Source of the DNA: Pseudomonas viridiflava
Lineage (GTDB): Bacteria > Pseudomonadota > Gammaproteobacteria > Pseudomonadales > Pseudomonadaceae
Assembly: GCF_900601905.1 (NCBI RefSeq)
Contig: NZ_UWFA01000416.1
Location: forward strand, 124,001 to 188,000
Direction: 5' to 3'
Length of the DNA stretch: 64,000 nt
How positions within the stretch are numbered: position 1 is the stretch's first letter; each line of letters begins with the position of its first letter. Position numbers and translations under genes: made by a program. This document shows, one piece after another, positions 17,395 to 26,769 of this stretch. The notes below the pieces were generated by a model. It saw only the letters and a program-made list of their open reading frames with translations, ran no database searches and had not been told where the DNA came from.

Positions 17395-18005
17395 ACGACT
17401 ATGAGCTGCAGGCCAAACTTCAACAGGTCAGTTTTGCAACACTCGGACATTTTCTGGAAGACGGCTTTGTCACCCATGAGATCCGCTGCCAATTGCAGGG
17501 GGTCAAGATGATCGGCCGGGCCTTCACGCTGAGCGTTGCCAACGCGGACGCCTATTCGGTCAATCAGGCACTGATGCAGTTAGCCGCTGGCGATGTTCTG
17601 GTGATCGACATGCAAGGTGACCATCAGCACGCCTGCGTGGGCACGGTGACCTCGTGTGCTGCACGGGTACGGGGTGCGCAGGGCATTATCGTTGACGGCG
17701 TTGTGACCGACATTGTCGAACTGCGTGGGGCTGGCCTGCCGATATTTGGCCGGGGCACCAGCCTGCTGACCACCAAGCTGCGAGCCGACCCGGGCAGCGC
17801 GGTGGGTCTGCCCATTCACTGTGGCGGCGTCAGTGTGCAGCCCGGGGACTGGGTGGTGGGCGATGACAATGGGTTGCTGATCGTCCCTGGTCAGACGTTG
17901 CGCGAGGTGATTGATGTCGCACTGGCCAGCGATGCCGCCGAGCCTGGCTTGATCAGGCGAATGCTGGCACTCGAACCTCTGGAAAACCTGCTGAAACGAC
18001 CCTGA
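17391..18005 (+). CDS. RraA-fold protein (HMG/CHA-aldolase-like) lacking the catalytic arginine
   Basis: This 204-residue protein has the RraA/4-hydroxy-4-methyl-2-oxoglutarate aldolase fold. In characterised aldolases of the family a strand ends in an Arg-Asp pair that binds pyruvate and metal. Here the equivalent reads VDGVVTDI, with T106 in place of Arg and D107 kept. It may therefore be a non-aldolase member, a decarboxylase with altered chemistry, or a binding protein. AAGGAGG lies seven bases before ATG 17391. It is translationally coupled to RidA. The E. coli RNase E-inhibitor role of RraA is unlikely given this context. Confidence 0.82.
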   Translation: MNDYELQAKLQQVSFATLGHFLEDGFVTHEIRCQLQGVKMIGRAFTLSVANADAYSVNQALMQLAAGDVLVIDMQGDHQHACVGTVTSCAARVRGAQGIIVDGVVTDIVELRGAGLPIFGRGTSLLTTKLRADPGSAVGLPIHCGGVSVQPGDWVVGDDNGLLIVPGQTLREVIDVALASDAAEPGLIRRMLALEPLENLLKRP

Positions 18006-18012
18006 AGACGCC

Positions 18013-18300
18013 TCAGGATCTGCGCACGATCTTGATCGAATGGGTCAGGGTCGGCTTGCGCGTCACGCTGATCGCGCGGCGGGTGACTGTATCCAGGGTA
18101 ATGTTCCAGTAACCGCTGCTCGGTACAGTGATTTTCGCCGGGAAGCTGTCGAAGGCGCCGCCATGGTAGGTATGGCGTCCCCCGTTTTTGAAGGCGCGGA
18201 AATTGGCATCGCTCATCAGGCGGATGTTGCAGGCCTGGGACGCCTGGATGATCACAAGGTCGTCTTCGTTGAGGTGTTCACGCTGGTGTATGAATTTCAT
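18013..18300 (-). CDS. DUF1883 domain protein
   Basis: This 95-residue protein matches the DUF1883 pattern: MKFIH start, VIIQASQACNIRLMSDANF, then NGGRHTYHGGAFDSFPAKITVPSSG. The fold is predicted to be all beta. Function is unknown; in other bacteria the domain is sometimes joined to TIR-like or other modules, but here it stands alone. It ends 7 bp from the RraA-fold gene, convergently. No signal peptide is visible. Confidence 0.82.
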   Translation of the reverse strand: MKFIHQREHLNEDDLVIIQASQACNIRLMSDANFRAFKNGGRHTYHGGAFDSFPAKITVPSSGYWNITLDTVTRRAISVTRKPTLTHSIKIVRRS

Positions 18301-18356
18301 CTACAGCTCCGGCCATGGGTCTGGCCTGTTAAAAGTTCTGGCCTGTCAAATCCGCT

Positions 18357-18659
18357 TCACGCCGGTTGGGCGAGGATCATGGGCAGTAAACCCGGAAAGC
18401 GACTTTCCATGTCTTCGAGCCGCAAGGCGTTCATGTGCGTGGTCCCAACGCTCTGGGTTCGCACCAGTCCCGAGTCGCGCAGAACGCGGAAATGATGGGA
18501 CATGCTCGACTTGGGACGGCCGCCGTCCAGCTCGCCGCAGGTGGCTTCGCTGACGCGGCCCAGGCGGCGGACAATATCGAGACGCACAGGGTCGCTCAAG
18601 GCGTGGAACAGCCGCTCAAGGGTAAAGTCGCTGGTGGGTGGGTGTTTGAATGGACGCAT
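18357..18659 (-). CDS. ArsR-family transcriptional repressor
   Basis: This 100-residue winged helix-turn-helix protein shows the ArsR order: LFHALSDPVRLDIVRRL, then CGELDGGRPKSSMSHHFRVLRDSGLV as the recognition region, then a short dimer helix. There is no CxC metal-binding motif; one cysteine (in ATCGEL) is present. It may therefore sense an electrophile or another small molecule rather than metal. ATG 18659 (MRPFKHPPTSDF) is chosen over the longer open frame to 18731, which would run through the operator. It diverges from xenA. Confidence 0.85.
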   Translation of the reverse strand: MRPFKHPPTSDFTLERLFHALSDPVRLDIVRRLGRVSEATCGELDGGRPKSSMSHHFRVLRDSGLVRTQSVGTTHMNALRLEDMESRFPGLLPMILAQPA

Positions 18660-18698
18660 GAAGCGAATCATACACAGGGGTTTACCAATCGGCCATAG

Positions 18699-18714
18699 TT
18701 CGAATAGTATCGAA
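18699..18714. promoter_or_regulatory. Putative ArsR-family operator between the repressor and xenA
   Basis: TTCGA, 6 nt, TCGAA forms a perfect inverted repeat, with a further ATCGAA half-site at 18717-18722. It sits midway in the 87-bp divergent gap, 32 bp before xenA. ArsR proteins bind such short palindromes overlapping promoters, so joint control of both genes is likely. Confidence 0.5.
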
Positions 18715-18746
18715 CAATCGAAACCGCCCATTACCGAGGTTCAAGC

Positions 18747-19835
18747 ATGTCTGCGTTATTCCAGCCGTACACCCTGAAAGACATCACTCTGCGCAATCGA
18801 ATCGCCGTGCCGCCCATGTGCCAATACTCCGCTACCGAGGGTTTGATCAACGATTGGCATAAAGTTCACCTGGCGGCCATCGCCCGTGGTGGGGCCGGTC
18901 TGGTAATCGTCGAGGCCACTGCCGTTTCTCCTGAAGGGCGCATTACTCCAGGCTGCACCGGCATCTGGAACGACGAACTGGCCCAGGCCTTCGTACCCGT
19001 GGTGCAAGCCATCAAGCAAGCAGGCTCGGTGCCCGGAATCCAGATTGCCCACGCCGGCCGTAAAGCCAGCGCCAACCGTCCATGGGAAGGTGATGACCAT
19101 ATCGCCGCCGATGACGCTCGCGGCTGGCAGACCATTGCGCCCTCCTCCATTGCCTATGGTGCCAATCTGCCGAAAGTCCCTGAAGCCATGACGCTGGATG
19201 ACATCGCCCGGGTGCGTGACGACTTCGTTGCTGCTGCGCGCCGTGCCCGCGATGCCGGGTTTGAATGGCTGGAGTTGCACTTCGCCCACGGCTATCTGGC
19301 CCAGACCTTCTTCTCCGAACACTCCAACAAGCGTGACGACGCCTATGGCGGCAGCTTTGAAAATCGCAGCCGCTTCCTGCTCGAAACCCTGGCCGCCGTT
19401 CGAGACGTATGGCCAGAGCATCTGCCACTGACAGCTCGTTTCGGCGTGCTGGAGTTCGACGGCCGCGATGAGCAGACAATGCTTGAGTCCATCGAGCTGA
19501 CTCGTCAGTTCAAGGCGGCGGGTCTGGACATGCTCAGCGTCAGCATCGGGTTCACTATCCCGGAAACTAACATCCCGTGGGCACCCTCTTTCATGGGGCC
19601 GATCGCCGAGCGGGTGCGCCGTGAAGCCGGTATCCCGGTGTCATCGGCCTGGGGCTTTGGCACTCCGGCGATCGCCGAGCAAGTGGTCAAGGACGGTCAG
19701 CTGGATCTGGTCATGGTCGGCAGAGCGCACCTGGCCAACCCGCACTGGGCGTATCTGGCGGCCAAGGAACTGGGCGTTGATCGCGCCTCCTGGACCCTGC
19801 CTGCGCCTTATGCTCACTGGCTTGAGCGTTATTGA
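18747..19835 (+). CDS. xenA: Xenobiotic reductase A, old yellow enzyme family
   Basis: This 362-residue FMN-dependent NADPH:enone/xenobiotic reductase matches XenA of P. putida closely in sequence and length. The flavin-tuning cysteine is at C25 (VPPMCQY). Substrate-binding H178 and H181 lie in ELHFAHGYL, with Y183 following. The C-terminal WTLPAPYAHWLERY segment, which completes the partner active site in the dimer, is present. It reduces activated alkenes, nitro compounds and nitrate esters. The divergent ArsR gene and the operator between them suggest inducible expression. It is followed by a clear terminator. Confidence 0.95.
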   Translation: MSALFQPYTLKDITLRNRIAVPPMCQYSATEGLINDWHKVHLAAIARGGAGLVIVEATAVSPEGRITPGCTGIWNDELAQAFVPVVQAIKQAGSVPGIQIAHAGRKASANRPWEGDDHIAADDARGWQTIAPSSIAYGANLPKVPEAMTLDDIARVRDDFVAAARRARDAGFEWLELHFAHGYLAQTFFSEHSNKRDDAYGGSFENRSRFLLETLAAVRDVWPEHLPLTARFGVLEFDGRDEQTMLESIELTRQFKAAGLDMLSVSIGFTIPETNIPWAPSFMGPIAERVRREAGIPVSSAWGFGTPAIAEQVVKDGQLDLVMVGRAHLANPHWAYLAAKELGVDRASWTLPAPYAHWLERY

Positions 19836-19853
19836 TCGGCAGCTGGCATCGAT

Positions 19854-19881
19854 AAAAAGGCGGCCTCAGGGTCGCCTTTTT
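19854..19881. terminator. Bidirectional intrinsic terminator after xenA
   Basis: AAAAAGGCG and CGCCTTTTT pair around a 10-nt loop, giving a T-run on both strands. It ends transcription of xenA and of the convergent deacetylase gene, whose stop is at 19882. Confidence 0.85.
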
Positions 19882-20781
19882 CTATTGTGAATCGTTACCC
19901 CAGATCCAGCCCCATATCCCCGGCAAATGCACAGACGCTGAACTGTCTGGCACCGTTCTGAGCAAGGCGGCGCGCAGCAACTGGGCACTGTCGTCGTAGA
20001 ACGGTTTGGCATCCACCTGCAGGCCATTGGCGTTGGCGCTGTCGAGCAGTATCTGCAGATACTCCCGGGTGTGCCGGGCGGTGTAGCGATTCAGGTCATG
20101 GAAGGTCACGACAATCGGCACCACGCCGTCGACACTGGGCAGTTCACCTCTGGCGACCTGCTCGCGCACTTCGGACATCTCACGAAGCATGTGCGAGCGT
20201 CGTCGTGGGCTGGCATTGAAGCCCCAGATCTTACCGTCGTTGGCGCTGAGGTCGGTGAGCAGCACATGCATCTGATGCAACTGATAGGCCGCGAAGGTGC
20301 GTTTGTCGTAGTTCCAGAACGGCGGCCGCAGTAGCGAAGGTGGCGCTCCGGTGATGGCGGCAATGGCTGCACTGCCGCTGACCAGCGATTGCTCCAGCGC
20401 CTCGGGGCTCAACGAGCGATGGTTGGTGTGCGAAGGCGTGCCGGTGTGGAAACCCAAAATATGCCCCTGGGCATGTTCGCGACGCATCACCCTGCGCCCC
20501 CGATCGCTACCCCCCGCCCGGGCGGCGCCGGTCTGCACGAAGAACACGGCTTTGATGCCGCTTTGCACAGGGTTATGGGCCAGGCTGTCGATGATTTGCA
20601 GCGTCGGATTTGCAAATCCCGAGGCACTGGGCCCGTCATCGAACGTCAGTAAAAAACGAATCGGCGGCTGGTCTTGCAACCTTTGGGCAGTCTCTGCTGT
20701 CAGTGGTATCGGGGATGCGATACAGCCAGTCAGCCCGGCAACAATGGCCAGACCGCCCAGAAGAGTGAAGAAGGTTTTCAT
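19882..20781 (-). CDS. Polysaccharide deacetylase (NodB-fold) lipoprotein
   Basis: This 299-residue protein has a lipoprotein signal peptide ending in LTGC (C20), so it is likely anchored in an envelope membrane. The NodB motif TFDDGP lies at 46-51 with the metal-binding aspartates. H112, H118 and H121 (in GFHTGTPSHTNH) and RPPFWN supply the metal-site histidines and the catalytic arginine motif. The expected activity is N- or O-deacetylation of an extracellular or periplasmic glycan. It stands alone, and no exopolysaccharide genes are adjacent. Confidence 0.88.
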   Translation of the reverse strand: MKTFFTLLGGLAIVAGLTGCIASPIPLTAETAQRLQDQPPIRFLLTFDDGPSASGFANPTLQIIDSLAHNPVQSGIKAVFFVQTGAARAGGSDRGRRVMRREHAQGHILGFHTGTPSHTNHRSLSPEALEQSLVSGSAAIAAITGAPPSLLRPPFWNYDKRTFAAYQLHQMHVLLTDLSANDGKIWGFNASPRRRSHMLREMSEVREQVARGELPSVDGVVPIVVTFHDLNRYTARHTREYLQILLDSANANGLQVDAKPFYDDSAQLLRAALLRTVPDSSASVHLPGIWGWIWGNDSQ

Positions 20782-21155
20782 GTAGGTTCGTGTGCCCGGC
20801 TAACGACTGAAACGATACCGCACGAGCAAATCCATGCATGGGCGCTAACCGCTGCTGTTAATCGGCAATGGTGGGCGGCAGTTTACCTGCAATTGGTCGG
20901 GGTGGCTTTGGGGCTTTTGGTACAGTTTTCATAAAGACGCTGACATCCGGCGGGCAGTTTTTTCCGCCCACTTCGCATTTTGCTGTTGTTTAACTGTTAA
21001 ACGGGTGTAATACCGCCGATCATCTGCAACTCGTCGTTTTCTATAAAAAAATGAATTTTCTATAGCTGGTTTTGTTCAGATGACGAGAAGCGGCCGAATG
21101 GATCCAACGGCCTGATGCGTCACGATTTTAAATGATTAGTTTGAGGGAACATGTA
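20782..21155. other. Non-coding gap with small palindromes
   Basis: No credible gene is seen in these 374 bp. GTTTAA, CTG, TTAAAC (20988-21002) is a perfect palindrome and may be an operator for the receiver gene downstream. A GGCGG/CCGCC hairpin lies at about 20949-20967. The stretch 21030-21150 is AT-rich and probably holds the receiver gene's promoter. Confidence 0.4.
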
Positions 21156-21596
21156 ATGACTCAATCACCGCAGTATGGGGAGCCCTTGGCAACAGCAAGT
21201 CTGGTGCTGATTGTGGAGGATGAACCAATGATCCGCGACTTCGTTCAGGAGATCCTTGAGTTCGAAGGCGGTTTCAGGACTGAGTCTGTTGAAAACGCAG
21301 ATCAAGCGCTCGAATATCTGAAGAACCATGCTGACCAGGTTTCATTGCTACTGACTGACGTACGCATGCCCGGCACCCTGGACGGCATTGCCTTGGCCAA
21401 TCTGGTTGCCGCTCAATGGCCTGCGATGCCTATAGTGGTGATGTCCGGCCACGGTACACCCGGTAGCGATCAGTTGCCTCAGGACGTGCTTTTCATTGCC
21501 AAGCCCTGGACGATCACACAGTTGCTGGACGGTGTTTGCGGCAAACTTGCTACGGGCGGTGAACACACGAATCACACCACGAGCCAGACAAACTGA
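21156..21596 (+). CDS. Orphan single-domain response regulator
   Basis: This 146-residue CheY-like receiver has the acidic pocket VEDEP (21-23), phospho-acceptor D68 (in LLLTDVRMPG), the switch serine in VVMSGHG and K116 (in FIAKPW). There is no output domain; the last 20 residues are polar. No kinase is adjacent, so it is probably phosphorylated by a hybrid or distant kinase. ATG 21156 has GAGG nine bases upstream. The frame upstream to 21132 is not part of the domain. Confidence 0.88.
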   Translation: MTQSPQYGEPLATASLVLIVEDEPMIRDFVQEILEFEGGFRTESVENADQALEYLKNHADQVSLLLTDVRMPGTLDGIALANLVAAQWPAMPIVVMSGHGTPGSDQLPQDVLFIAKPWTITQLLDGVCGKLATGGEHTNHTTSQTN

Positions 21597-21619
21597 AAAT
21601 GTAGCGGTCAGACCGCTAC
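21595..21619 (-). terminator. Intrinsic terminator of the mutagenesis operon
   Basis: GTAGCGGT and ACCGCTAC (21601-21608 and 21612-21619) pair around 3 nt. On the reverse strand the hairpin is followed by ATTTTC. It lies just downstream of dnaE2 and overlaps the end of the convergent receiver gene region. Confidence 0.6.
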
Positions 21620-21630
21620 TGACGCATGTG

Positions 21631-24600
21631 TCATTTGAAGTCACGACTGCGTACATCAAGCCCCGTCAGCAACGGCGTCAGATCATAAAGCCGTTGCGCG
21701 ATGACATGCCGTACCCCGTTATGCGATTCCAGTCGACCAAATACCTGCAACAGCCGTGACCCCACGAGGGGTTTACGCTGGCGCTCTGCCAGATCGCGCC
21801 ATACCACTACATTGATCATGCCGAACTCGTCCTCAAGTGTGACAAATGTCACGCCGCTGGCTGTGCCCGGCCGTTGCCTGCCGACCACCAGTCCGGCAAT
21901 GCTGACCGGGCGATCATGCTCAAGCTCCAGTAAATCACTGGAACTGCGAAAGCGTCTGGCGGCCAGTTGACGTCGTAACAGGGCCAGCGGATGGGGTCCA
22001 AGAGTGGTGCCCGTCGTGGCGTAATCGGCTGCCAGATCCTGTGCGACGCTGGGCAACGGCAATGCAACCTGTGGCTCTTCGGCCGTCAGCTCCGGCCCAA
22101 ACAGCGGATGCTGCACCTCGACCCCCGCCACCTCCCAGCGTGCCCGGTGCCGATGCCCGGCCAGACCGCGCAAAGCCCCGGCGTCCGCCAGTGACTCACG
22201 TGCCCGACTGTCAAGGCGGGCCCGCAGGCTCAGGTCGGTGACATCGCTGAACGACCGGCTTGCCCGGGCCGACTCGATCCGTTTGGCGTCTTCCTCGCGA
22301 AACCCGCGAACCATACGCAAGCCCATTCGAATAGACAGTGAATGATGGCGTTCCAGATGCTCGGTCGGTTCGAGGCTGCAGTCCCATTCGCTGTAGCGAA
22401 TGTCTATCGGTCGAATTTCGATATGGTGGCGGCGTGCATCCTGAAGGATCTGATCCGGGCTGTAGAAACCCATTGGCCAGCTGTTGATCAGGGCGCAGGC
22501 AAAGGCTGCTGGTTCATGGCACTTGAGCCAGCAACTGGCGTAGGTCAACAAGGCAAAGCTGGCCGCATGGGATTCCGGGAAACCATAACTGCCAAAACCC
22601 TTGATTTGCTCAAAGATGCGCTGAATGAATTCGGGCTCGTAGCCATTGGCCTGCATGCGCTCAGCCAGGCGTATACGATGCGGTTCCAGACCTCCATGGC
22701 GCTTCCAGGCGGCCATTGAACGACGCAACTCATCGGCCTCGCCAGGGGTGTAATCCGCAGCAATGATTGCCACTTCCATGACCTGTTCCTGAAACAGGGG
22801 CACGCCCAGGGTTCGCTCGAAGACTTTCTCAAGCCTGGCCGGGTAGGTCACAGGCTCCTCCTTGTTACGTCGTCGCAGATAGGGATGCACCATGTCCCCC
22901 TGAATCGGCCCAGGCCTGACGATAGCCACTTCGATCACCAGATCGTAGAACTTTTTGGGCTTCATCCGTGGCAGCATGGCCATCTGTGCCCGGGATTCGA
23001 TCTGGAACACGCCAATGGTGTCAGCGCGACCGATCATGTCGTAAGTAGCGGGATCATCGACAGGCAGCGTTGCCAGCGTCCAGTCATTGCCCCGATAGCG
23101 ACGCACCAGATCAAACGTGCGACGCAAGGCGCTGAGCATACCCAGCGCGAGGATATCGACCTTGAGCAACCCGACGGCGTCCAGATCGTCCTTGTCCCAT
23201 TGAATGATGGTGCGGTCGGCCATTGCCGCATTTTCCACGGGCACCAGTGTGTGCAGCGGATGTTCCGAAATCACGAAGCCGCCAGGGTGCTGGGACAAAT
23301 GACGGGGAAAACCGATCAGCTCGCGGGTCAGGGTCAGGATTCGGCGCAGTATCGGCGTCTCGGGATCGAAACCACTCTCACGCAGGCGGGCCTCGGAAGG
23401 TAAATCGTCACTCCAGCGACTGAAGCATTCGGCCAGCGCGTTGATCTGATCGGGCGGCAAGCCCAGCGCCTTCGCCACGTCCCGCACCGCCCCCGTGCCG
23501 TGATAAGTGCTGGCGACGGCAGTCAGTGCCGCCCTGCCCCGGCCATAACGCTTGAATACGTACTGCAGGACTTCCTCACGGCGCTCATGTTCGAAATCCA
23601 CATCGATATCCGGCGGTTCGTTACGCTCCCTGGAAATGAACCGCTCGAACAGCAAGTTGCTGGTTTCCGGGTTCAGCTCAGTGATGCCCAGCGCAAAGCA
23701 CACCACCGAGTTAGCCGCAGAGCCGCGCCCCTGACAGAGGATGTGTTGCCTGCGGGCAAACTCGACGATGTCGTGTACGGTCAGGAAATAGCTGTCGAAC
23801 TTCATCTCGCTGATCAGGCTCAGCTCTTTTTCGATCTGCGCACGAGTCGTGGGGCTCGGCCCATTGGGCCAGCGTTCAAGCACGCCCCGCTCCGTCATTT
23901 GTCTCAGCCATGACGCCGGGGTATGACCATGGGGCACCAGCTCATGAGGGTATTCGTAACGCAGCTGGCCCAGGTCGAAGTTGCAGCGTTGGGCAATGTG
24001 CCGGGTTTGCGCCAGCAAGGCCTCGGGATACAGCTGCGCCACGACGTTCAATGGCCGCAGATGCCGCTCGCCATTTGCAAACAGGTGATGGCCGGCCGCT
24101 GCCACGCTGGTGTGATGGCGTATCGCGGTGATGGTGTCCTGCAAGGCCCGGCGCCCACGGGCATGCATGTGCACATCGCCACTGGCGGTGGTCGGGATCT
24201 GCAAGGTCTGGCTCAGCCCCAGCAACCTGTTCAGACGTTGCTGATCATCAGGCCCGTGATGCAGCTCAACCGCCAGCCAGAGATCGTGGGCAAAGCGGCT
24301 GCGCAACCACCGGCCCTGCTCGACCAGAGTAGACTCCGGCTGATCAGCGTCTGCCAGCCATAACCCCAGCAAGCCCTCAAGGGACGCGTTGAAGTCATCG
24401 CGAAACAGCAGATATTCGCCTTTTTTGGCCCGCCGCCGGGCTACGGTGATCAACTGGCACAGGGCTTGATACCCGACCAGGTTTTCCACCAGCAAGACCA
24501 CTTTGGGGCCATCGCTGATCTGTACTTCGCTGCCGACGATCAGCTTCAGGCCGGTCTTCTTTGCCGCTTGCCAGGCCCGGACAATCCCCGCCAAGGTGCA

Positions 24601-24729
24601 TTCATCGGTGATGGCCAGTGCCAGATAACCGTGAGCCTTGGCGCGCTCGAACAATTCAAGCGCGCTCGACGCTCCGCGCTGAAAAGTGAAGTTCGACAGA
24701 CAATGCAACTCCGCATACCCGGTGTTCAT
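21631..24729 (-). CDS. dnaE2: Error-prone DNA polymerase III alpha subunit DnaE2 (ImuC)
   Basis: This 1032-residue C-family polymerase replicates across DNA lesions together with ImuA and ImuB. The N-terminal PHP domain starts at [15 protein letters not shown]. The palm aspartates are in [13 protein letters not shown]. Helix-hairpin-helix and OB-fold regions follow (C-terminal [27 protein letters not shown]). ATG 24729 overlaps the imuB stop by three bases (ATGA), so the longer open frame to 24996 is not used. It is last in lexA-imuA-imuB-dnaE2 and is expected to be induced by DNA damage. Confidence 0.96.
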   Translation of the reverse strand: MNTGYAELHCLSNFTFQRGASSALELFERAKAHGYLALAITDECTLAGIVRAWQAAKKTGLKLIVGSEVQISDGPKVVLLVENLVGYQALCQLITVARRRAKKGEYLLFRDDFNASLEGLLGLWLADADQPESTLVEQGRWLRSRFAHDLWLAVELHHGPDDQQRLNRLLGLSQTLQIPTTASGDVHMHARGRRALQDTITAIRHHTSVAAAGHHLFANGERHLRPLNVVAQLYPEALLAQTRHIAQRCNFDLGQLRYEYPHELVPHGHTPASWLRQMTERGVLERWPNGPSPTTRAQIEKELSLISEMKFDSYFLTVHDIVEFARRQHILCQGRGSAANSVVCFALGITELNPETSNLLFERFISRERNEPPDIDVDFEHERREEVLQYVFKRYGRGRAALTAVASTYHGTGAVRDVAKALGLPPDQINALAECFSRWSDDLPSEARLRESGFDPETPILRRILTLTRELIGFPRHLSQHPGGFVISEHPLHTLVPVENAAMADRTIIQWDKDDLDAVGLLKVDILALGMLSALRRTFDLVRRYRGNDWTLATLPVDDPATYDMIGRADTIGVFQIESRAQMAMLPRMKPKKFYDLVIEVAIVRPGPIQGDMVHPYLRRRNKEEPVTYPARLEKVFERTLGVPLFQEQVMEVAIIAADYTPGEADELRRSMAAWKRHGGLEPHRIRLAERMQANGYEPEFIQRIFEQIKGFGSYGFPESHAASFALLTYASCWLKCHEPAAFACALINSWPMGFYSPDQILQDARRHHIEIRPIDIRYSEWDCSLEPTEHLERHHSLSIRMGLRMVRGFREEDAKRIESARASRSFSDVTDLSLRARLDSRARESLADAGALRGLAGHRHRARWEVAGVEVQHPLFGPELTAEEPQVALPLPSVAQDLAADYATTGTTLGPHPLALLRRQLAARRFRSSSDLLELEHDRPVSIAGLVVGRQRPGTASGVTFVTLEDEFGMINVVVWRDLAERQRKPLVGSRLLQVFGRLESHNGVRHVIAQRLYDLTPLLTGLDVRSRDFK

Positions 24730-26141
24730 GCGAACCAGCCGTGCAGCAGTAAATCGCCCTGTTCGCCCACCGTGCGGTACGCCCAGCCCCGCTGGCCGGT
24801 TCGGGTTTCGATCAAGTAATAATCGCGCCGCACATCGCCACCGTCCCACCAGCCGGATTCGATACGTTCCGGTCCGGCAATGATTCGGGTTTGCACGTCT
24901 GACAAAGGCTGCGGTGTTGCCAGTAGCCAGCCAGGTCGACGCACTGCCACGGCCACGGACTGGAGCTTGCTGGGTGCCTCGCGCTGCCAGGCACATTCGG
25001 GTCGGTGATCGGCGTGCAGGCGCAGGCTGCTTACCGAGTCGTCCCCGAGCCGGGCGCGCAAACGTTCGCGCAGCTGCTCCCAGGGCAAGGCCTGCTGTGG
25101 GCGCTCATCAAACAACTCCCGACGTACCGGCACGAACGCTGGCAAATCCCTGGCCTGCAAGCGCACTGCGTGCACGGGCGAGCGCACTTGAATCTGTTCC
25201 AGTCGGCCGCGCGCCAACTCGAACAGCATGCCCGCTTCGCGCTCGGCGCTGAGCAGCCCCACCGGTACGAGAGTGTCCGGCCCTTCATGATGCTCAAGGT
25301 GGAGACCAAAGCGCTGCACACCGCTGTCACGCCCCGCCAGGAAAGCCGCGAGGTCGCTGACCAGACGCTTGAGGGGGAATAACAGCGCCTGATGCGACTC
25401 GACATCGAAATTCAGTTCGATACGCGAATCGAAATAATCCGGTGGCGTATAGCACTCCAGCGCCACCGGGCGTTCGCCGAGCAGGTTGTCCAGGTGCTGC
25501 AAAACCTGCGCGGGAAAGCGTCGGGCCAGGGCATGCCGAGGCAGCGTCAGCACTTCGCGCAGGCTCCGCAAGCCCATGCGCGTGAAAGCCGTCGCGACCT
25601 CGCGGCTCAAGCCGATGCGATCCACTGGCATCAGCTCCAGCGCCTGACGCAACTGGTCGACATGGAAGACCGACAGGCCGTCGTGGGCATTGGCCAGCAT
25701 TCGCGCAGCCACAGGATTGGGCGCCACGACGATTCGGTGACTGAAGCCCAGTGCCGTCAGCTCCTTTCGCAGACGCGCTTCGAAGACCGGCCATGGGCCG
25801 AACAAACCCAGGCTTGACTCGATTTCCATCAGCAGCGCGCGAGGGTACTTGAGGCTGACCTGGGAACTGAAACCATAAGCCCAGGCCGCCAACAGCTGCT
25901 GATGACGCTCGGTGTGTGCCGGTTCGTACTCAACCGTGGCGAATTGCCTGACCAGCATTTGCGCACTGATCAGCGACTGGCCAGAGCGCAACCCTAGCGC
26001 GCGGGCGGCCGGGTTGACTGTTTGCAGAATACGCCGCCCGGCAGTGCCACTGAGCAAGGCCAGGGGTTCTTCGGGGTTGGGTCGACGACGCATGACGCCG
26101 TCCAGCGCCAACTGGGGCAACAGGACACAGGCCCACAACAT
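24726..26141 (-). CDS. imuB: ImuB, Y-family-polymerase-like mutagenesis protein
   Basis: This 471-residue protein is related to Y-family polymerases (DinB/UmuC fold). In characterised members it has lost catalysis and instead links ImuA and DnaE2 to the beta clamp. Its start [20 protein letters not shown] is typical. Middle blocks [14 protein letters not shown] and [27 protein letters not shown] match the family's helix-hairpin-helix region. ATG 26141 lies 8 bp after the imuA stop, with TTGAGG inside the end of imuA. The stop overlaps dnaE2. Confidence 0.93.
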   Translation of the reverse strand: MLWACVLLPQLALDGVMRRRPNPEEPLALLSGTAGRRILQTVNPAARALGLRSGQSLISAQMLVRQFATVEYEPAHTERHQQLLAAWAYGFSSQVSLKYPRALLMEIESSLGLFGPWPVFEARLRKELTALGFSHRIVVAPNPVAARMLANAHDGLSVFHVDQLRQALELMPVDRIGLSREVATAFTRMGLRSLREVLTLPRHALARRFPAQVLQHLDNLLGERPVALECYTPPDYFDSRIELNFDVESHQALLFPLKRLVSDLAAFLAGRDSGVQRFGLHLEHHEGPDTLVPVGLLSAEREAGMLFELARGRLEQIQVRSPVHAVRLQARDLPAFVPVRRELFDERPQQALPWEQLRERLRARLGDDSVSSLRLHADHRPECAWQREAPSKLQSVAVAVRRPGWLLATPQPLSDVQTRIIAGPERIESGWWDGGDVRRDYYLIETRTGQRGWAYRTVGEQGDLLLHGWFA

Positions 26142-26148
26142 GGCAACC

Positions 26149-26769
26149 TCAAGCGTCAGCGGTAAAAGGAATGGGCGCGGGAGGCGCCAGGCCACCGCGA
26201 CATTTGAGCACCCGCAACTGCTGAGGCCGGGTATCAATGGCGATCCGCAAGGCGGCTGGCGAGGGATTGCTCGCGGCAGCCTGCGGGCGACAGGCAAAGG
26301 CCAGGGTTTGTCCGGTTTCAGCAGCCACCTGCAGGCGGCGCAAGGCCCGATCATCTACCAGCCCGGGCCAACTGAGCACTGCGCCACAGCTGCCAGAGCG
26401 CAGGCATTGTTCCGTGGCCCACAAGGCATCGCGCTCACGCGCCTGGATCACAGTGAGTTGACGCATGTCGATCCCGGCGGCCAGCCAGGCTTGCGGGTAA
26501 GGAATAAAGGGCGGCGCAACCAGCACCAGCCGCTCGCCGCTGTCCGCCAGACGCGCAAGGGTGGGCCAGAGCAGACGCAACTCACCGCTGCCATCAGAGG
26601 CAACCAGTATTTCCGTCAACGCGGCGGCAGGCCAGCCACCGGTGGGCAACGCAGCGTCCAGCGCAGGATGCCCGGTTGGCTGCAGGCTGACGGGCGAAAC
26701 CTCTTGTCGGCCTTTCCAGACCCGTCGCTCGTCGAGCAGCGACTCAAGGCTGACAACGGCGCCCATCAT
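26149..26769 (-). CDS. imuA: ImuA, RecA/SulA-like mutagenesis protein
   Basis: This 206-residue protein belongs to the ImuA family found before imuB and dnaE2. It begins with SLESLLDERRVWKGRQ and contains the RecA-like segment ALDAALPTGGWPAAALTEIL, a degenerate Walker A region. It acts in damage-induced translesion synthesis as a partner of ImuB. Its ATG overlaps the lexA stop (ATGA), so translation is coupled. ATG 26766 is also in frame one codon later. Confidence 0.92.
   Translation of the reverse strand: MMGAVVSLESLLDERRVWKGRQEVSPVSLQPTGHPALDAALPTGGWPAAALTEILVASDGSGELRLLWPTLARLADSGERLVLVAPPFIPYPQAWLAAGIDMRQLTVIQARERDALWATEQCLRSGSCGAVLSWPGLVDDRALRRLQVAAETGQTLAFACRPQAAASNPSPAALRIAIDTRPQQLRVLKCRGGLAPPAPIPFTADA

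Noticed and set aside
24729..24996. An 89-codon N-terminal extension of dnaE2
   Set aside because: It overlaps imuB, and the PHP domain begins at the internal ATG with a four-base coupling to imuB.
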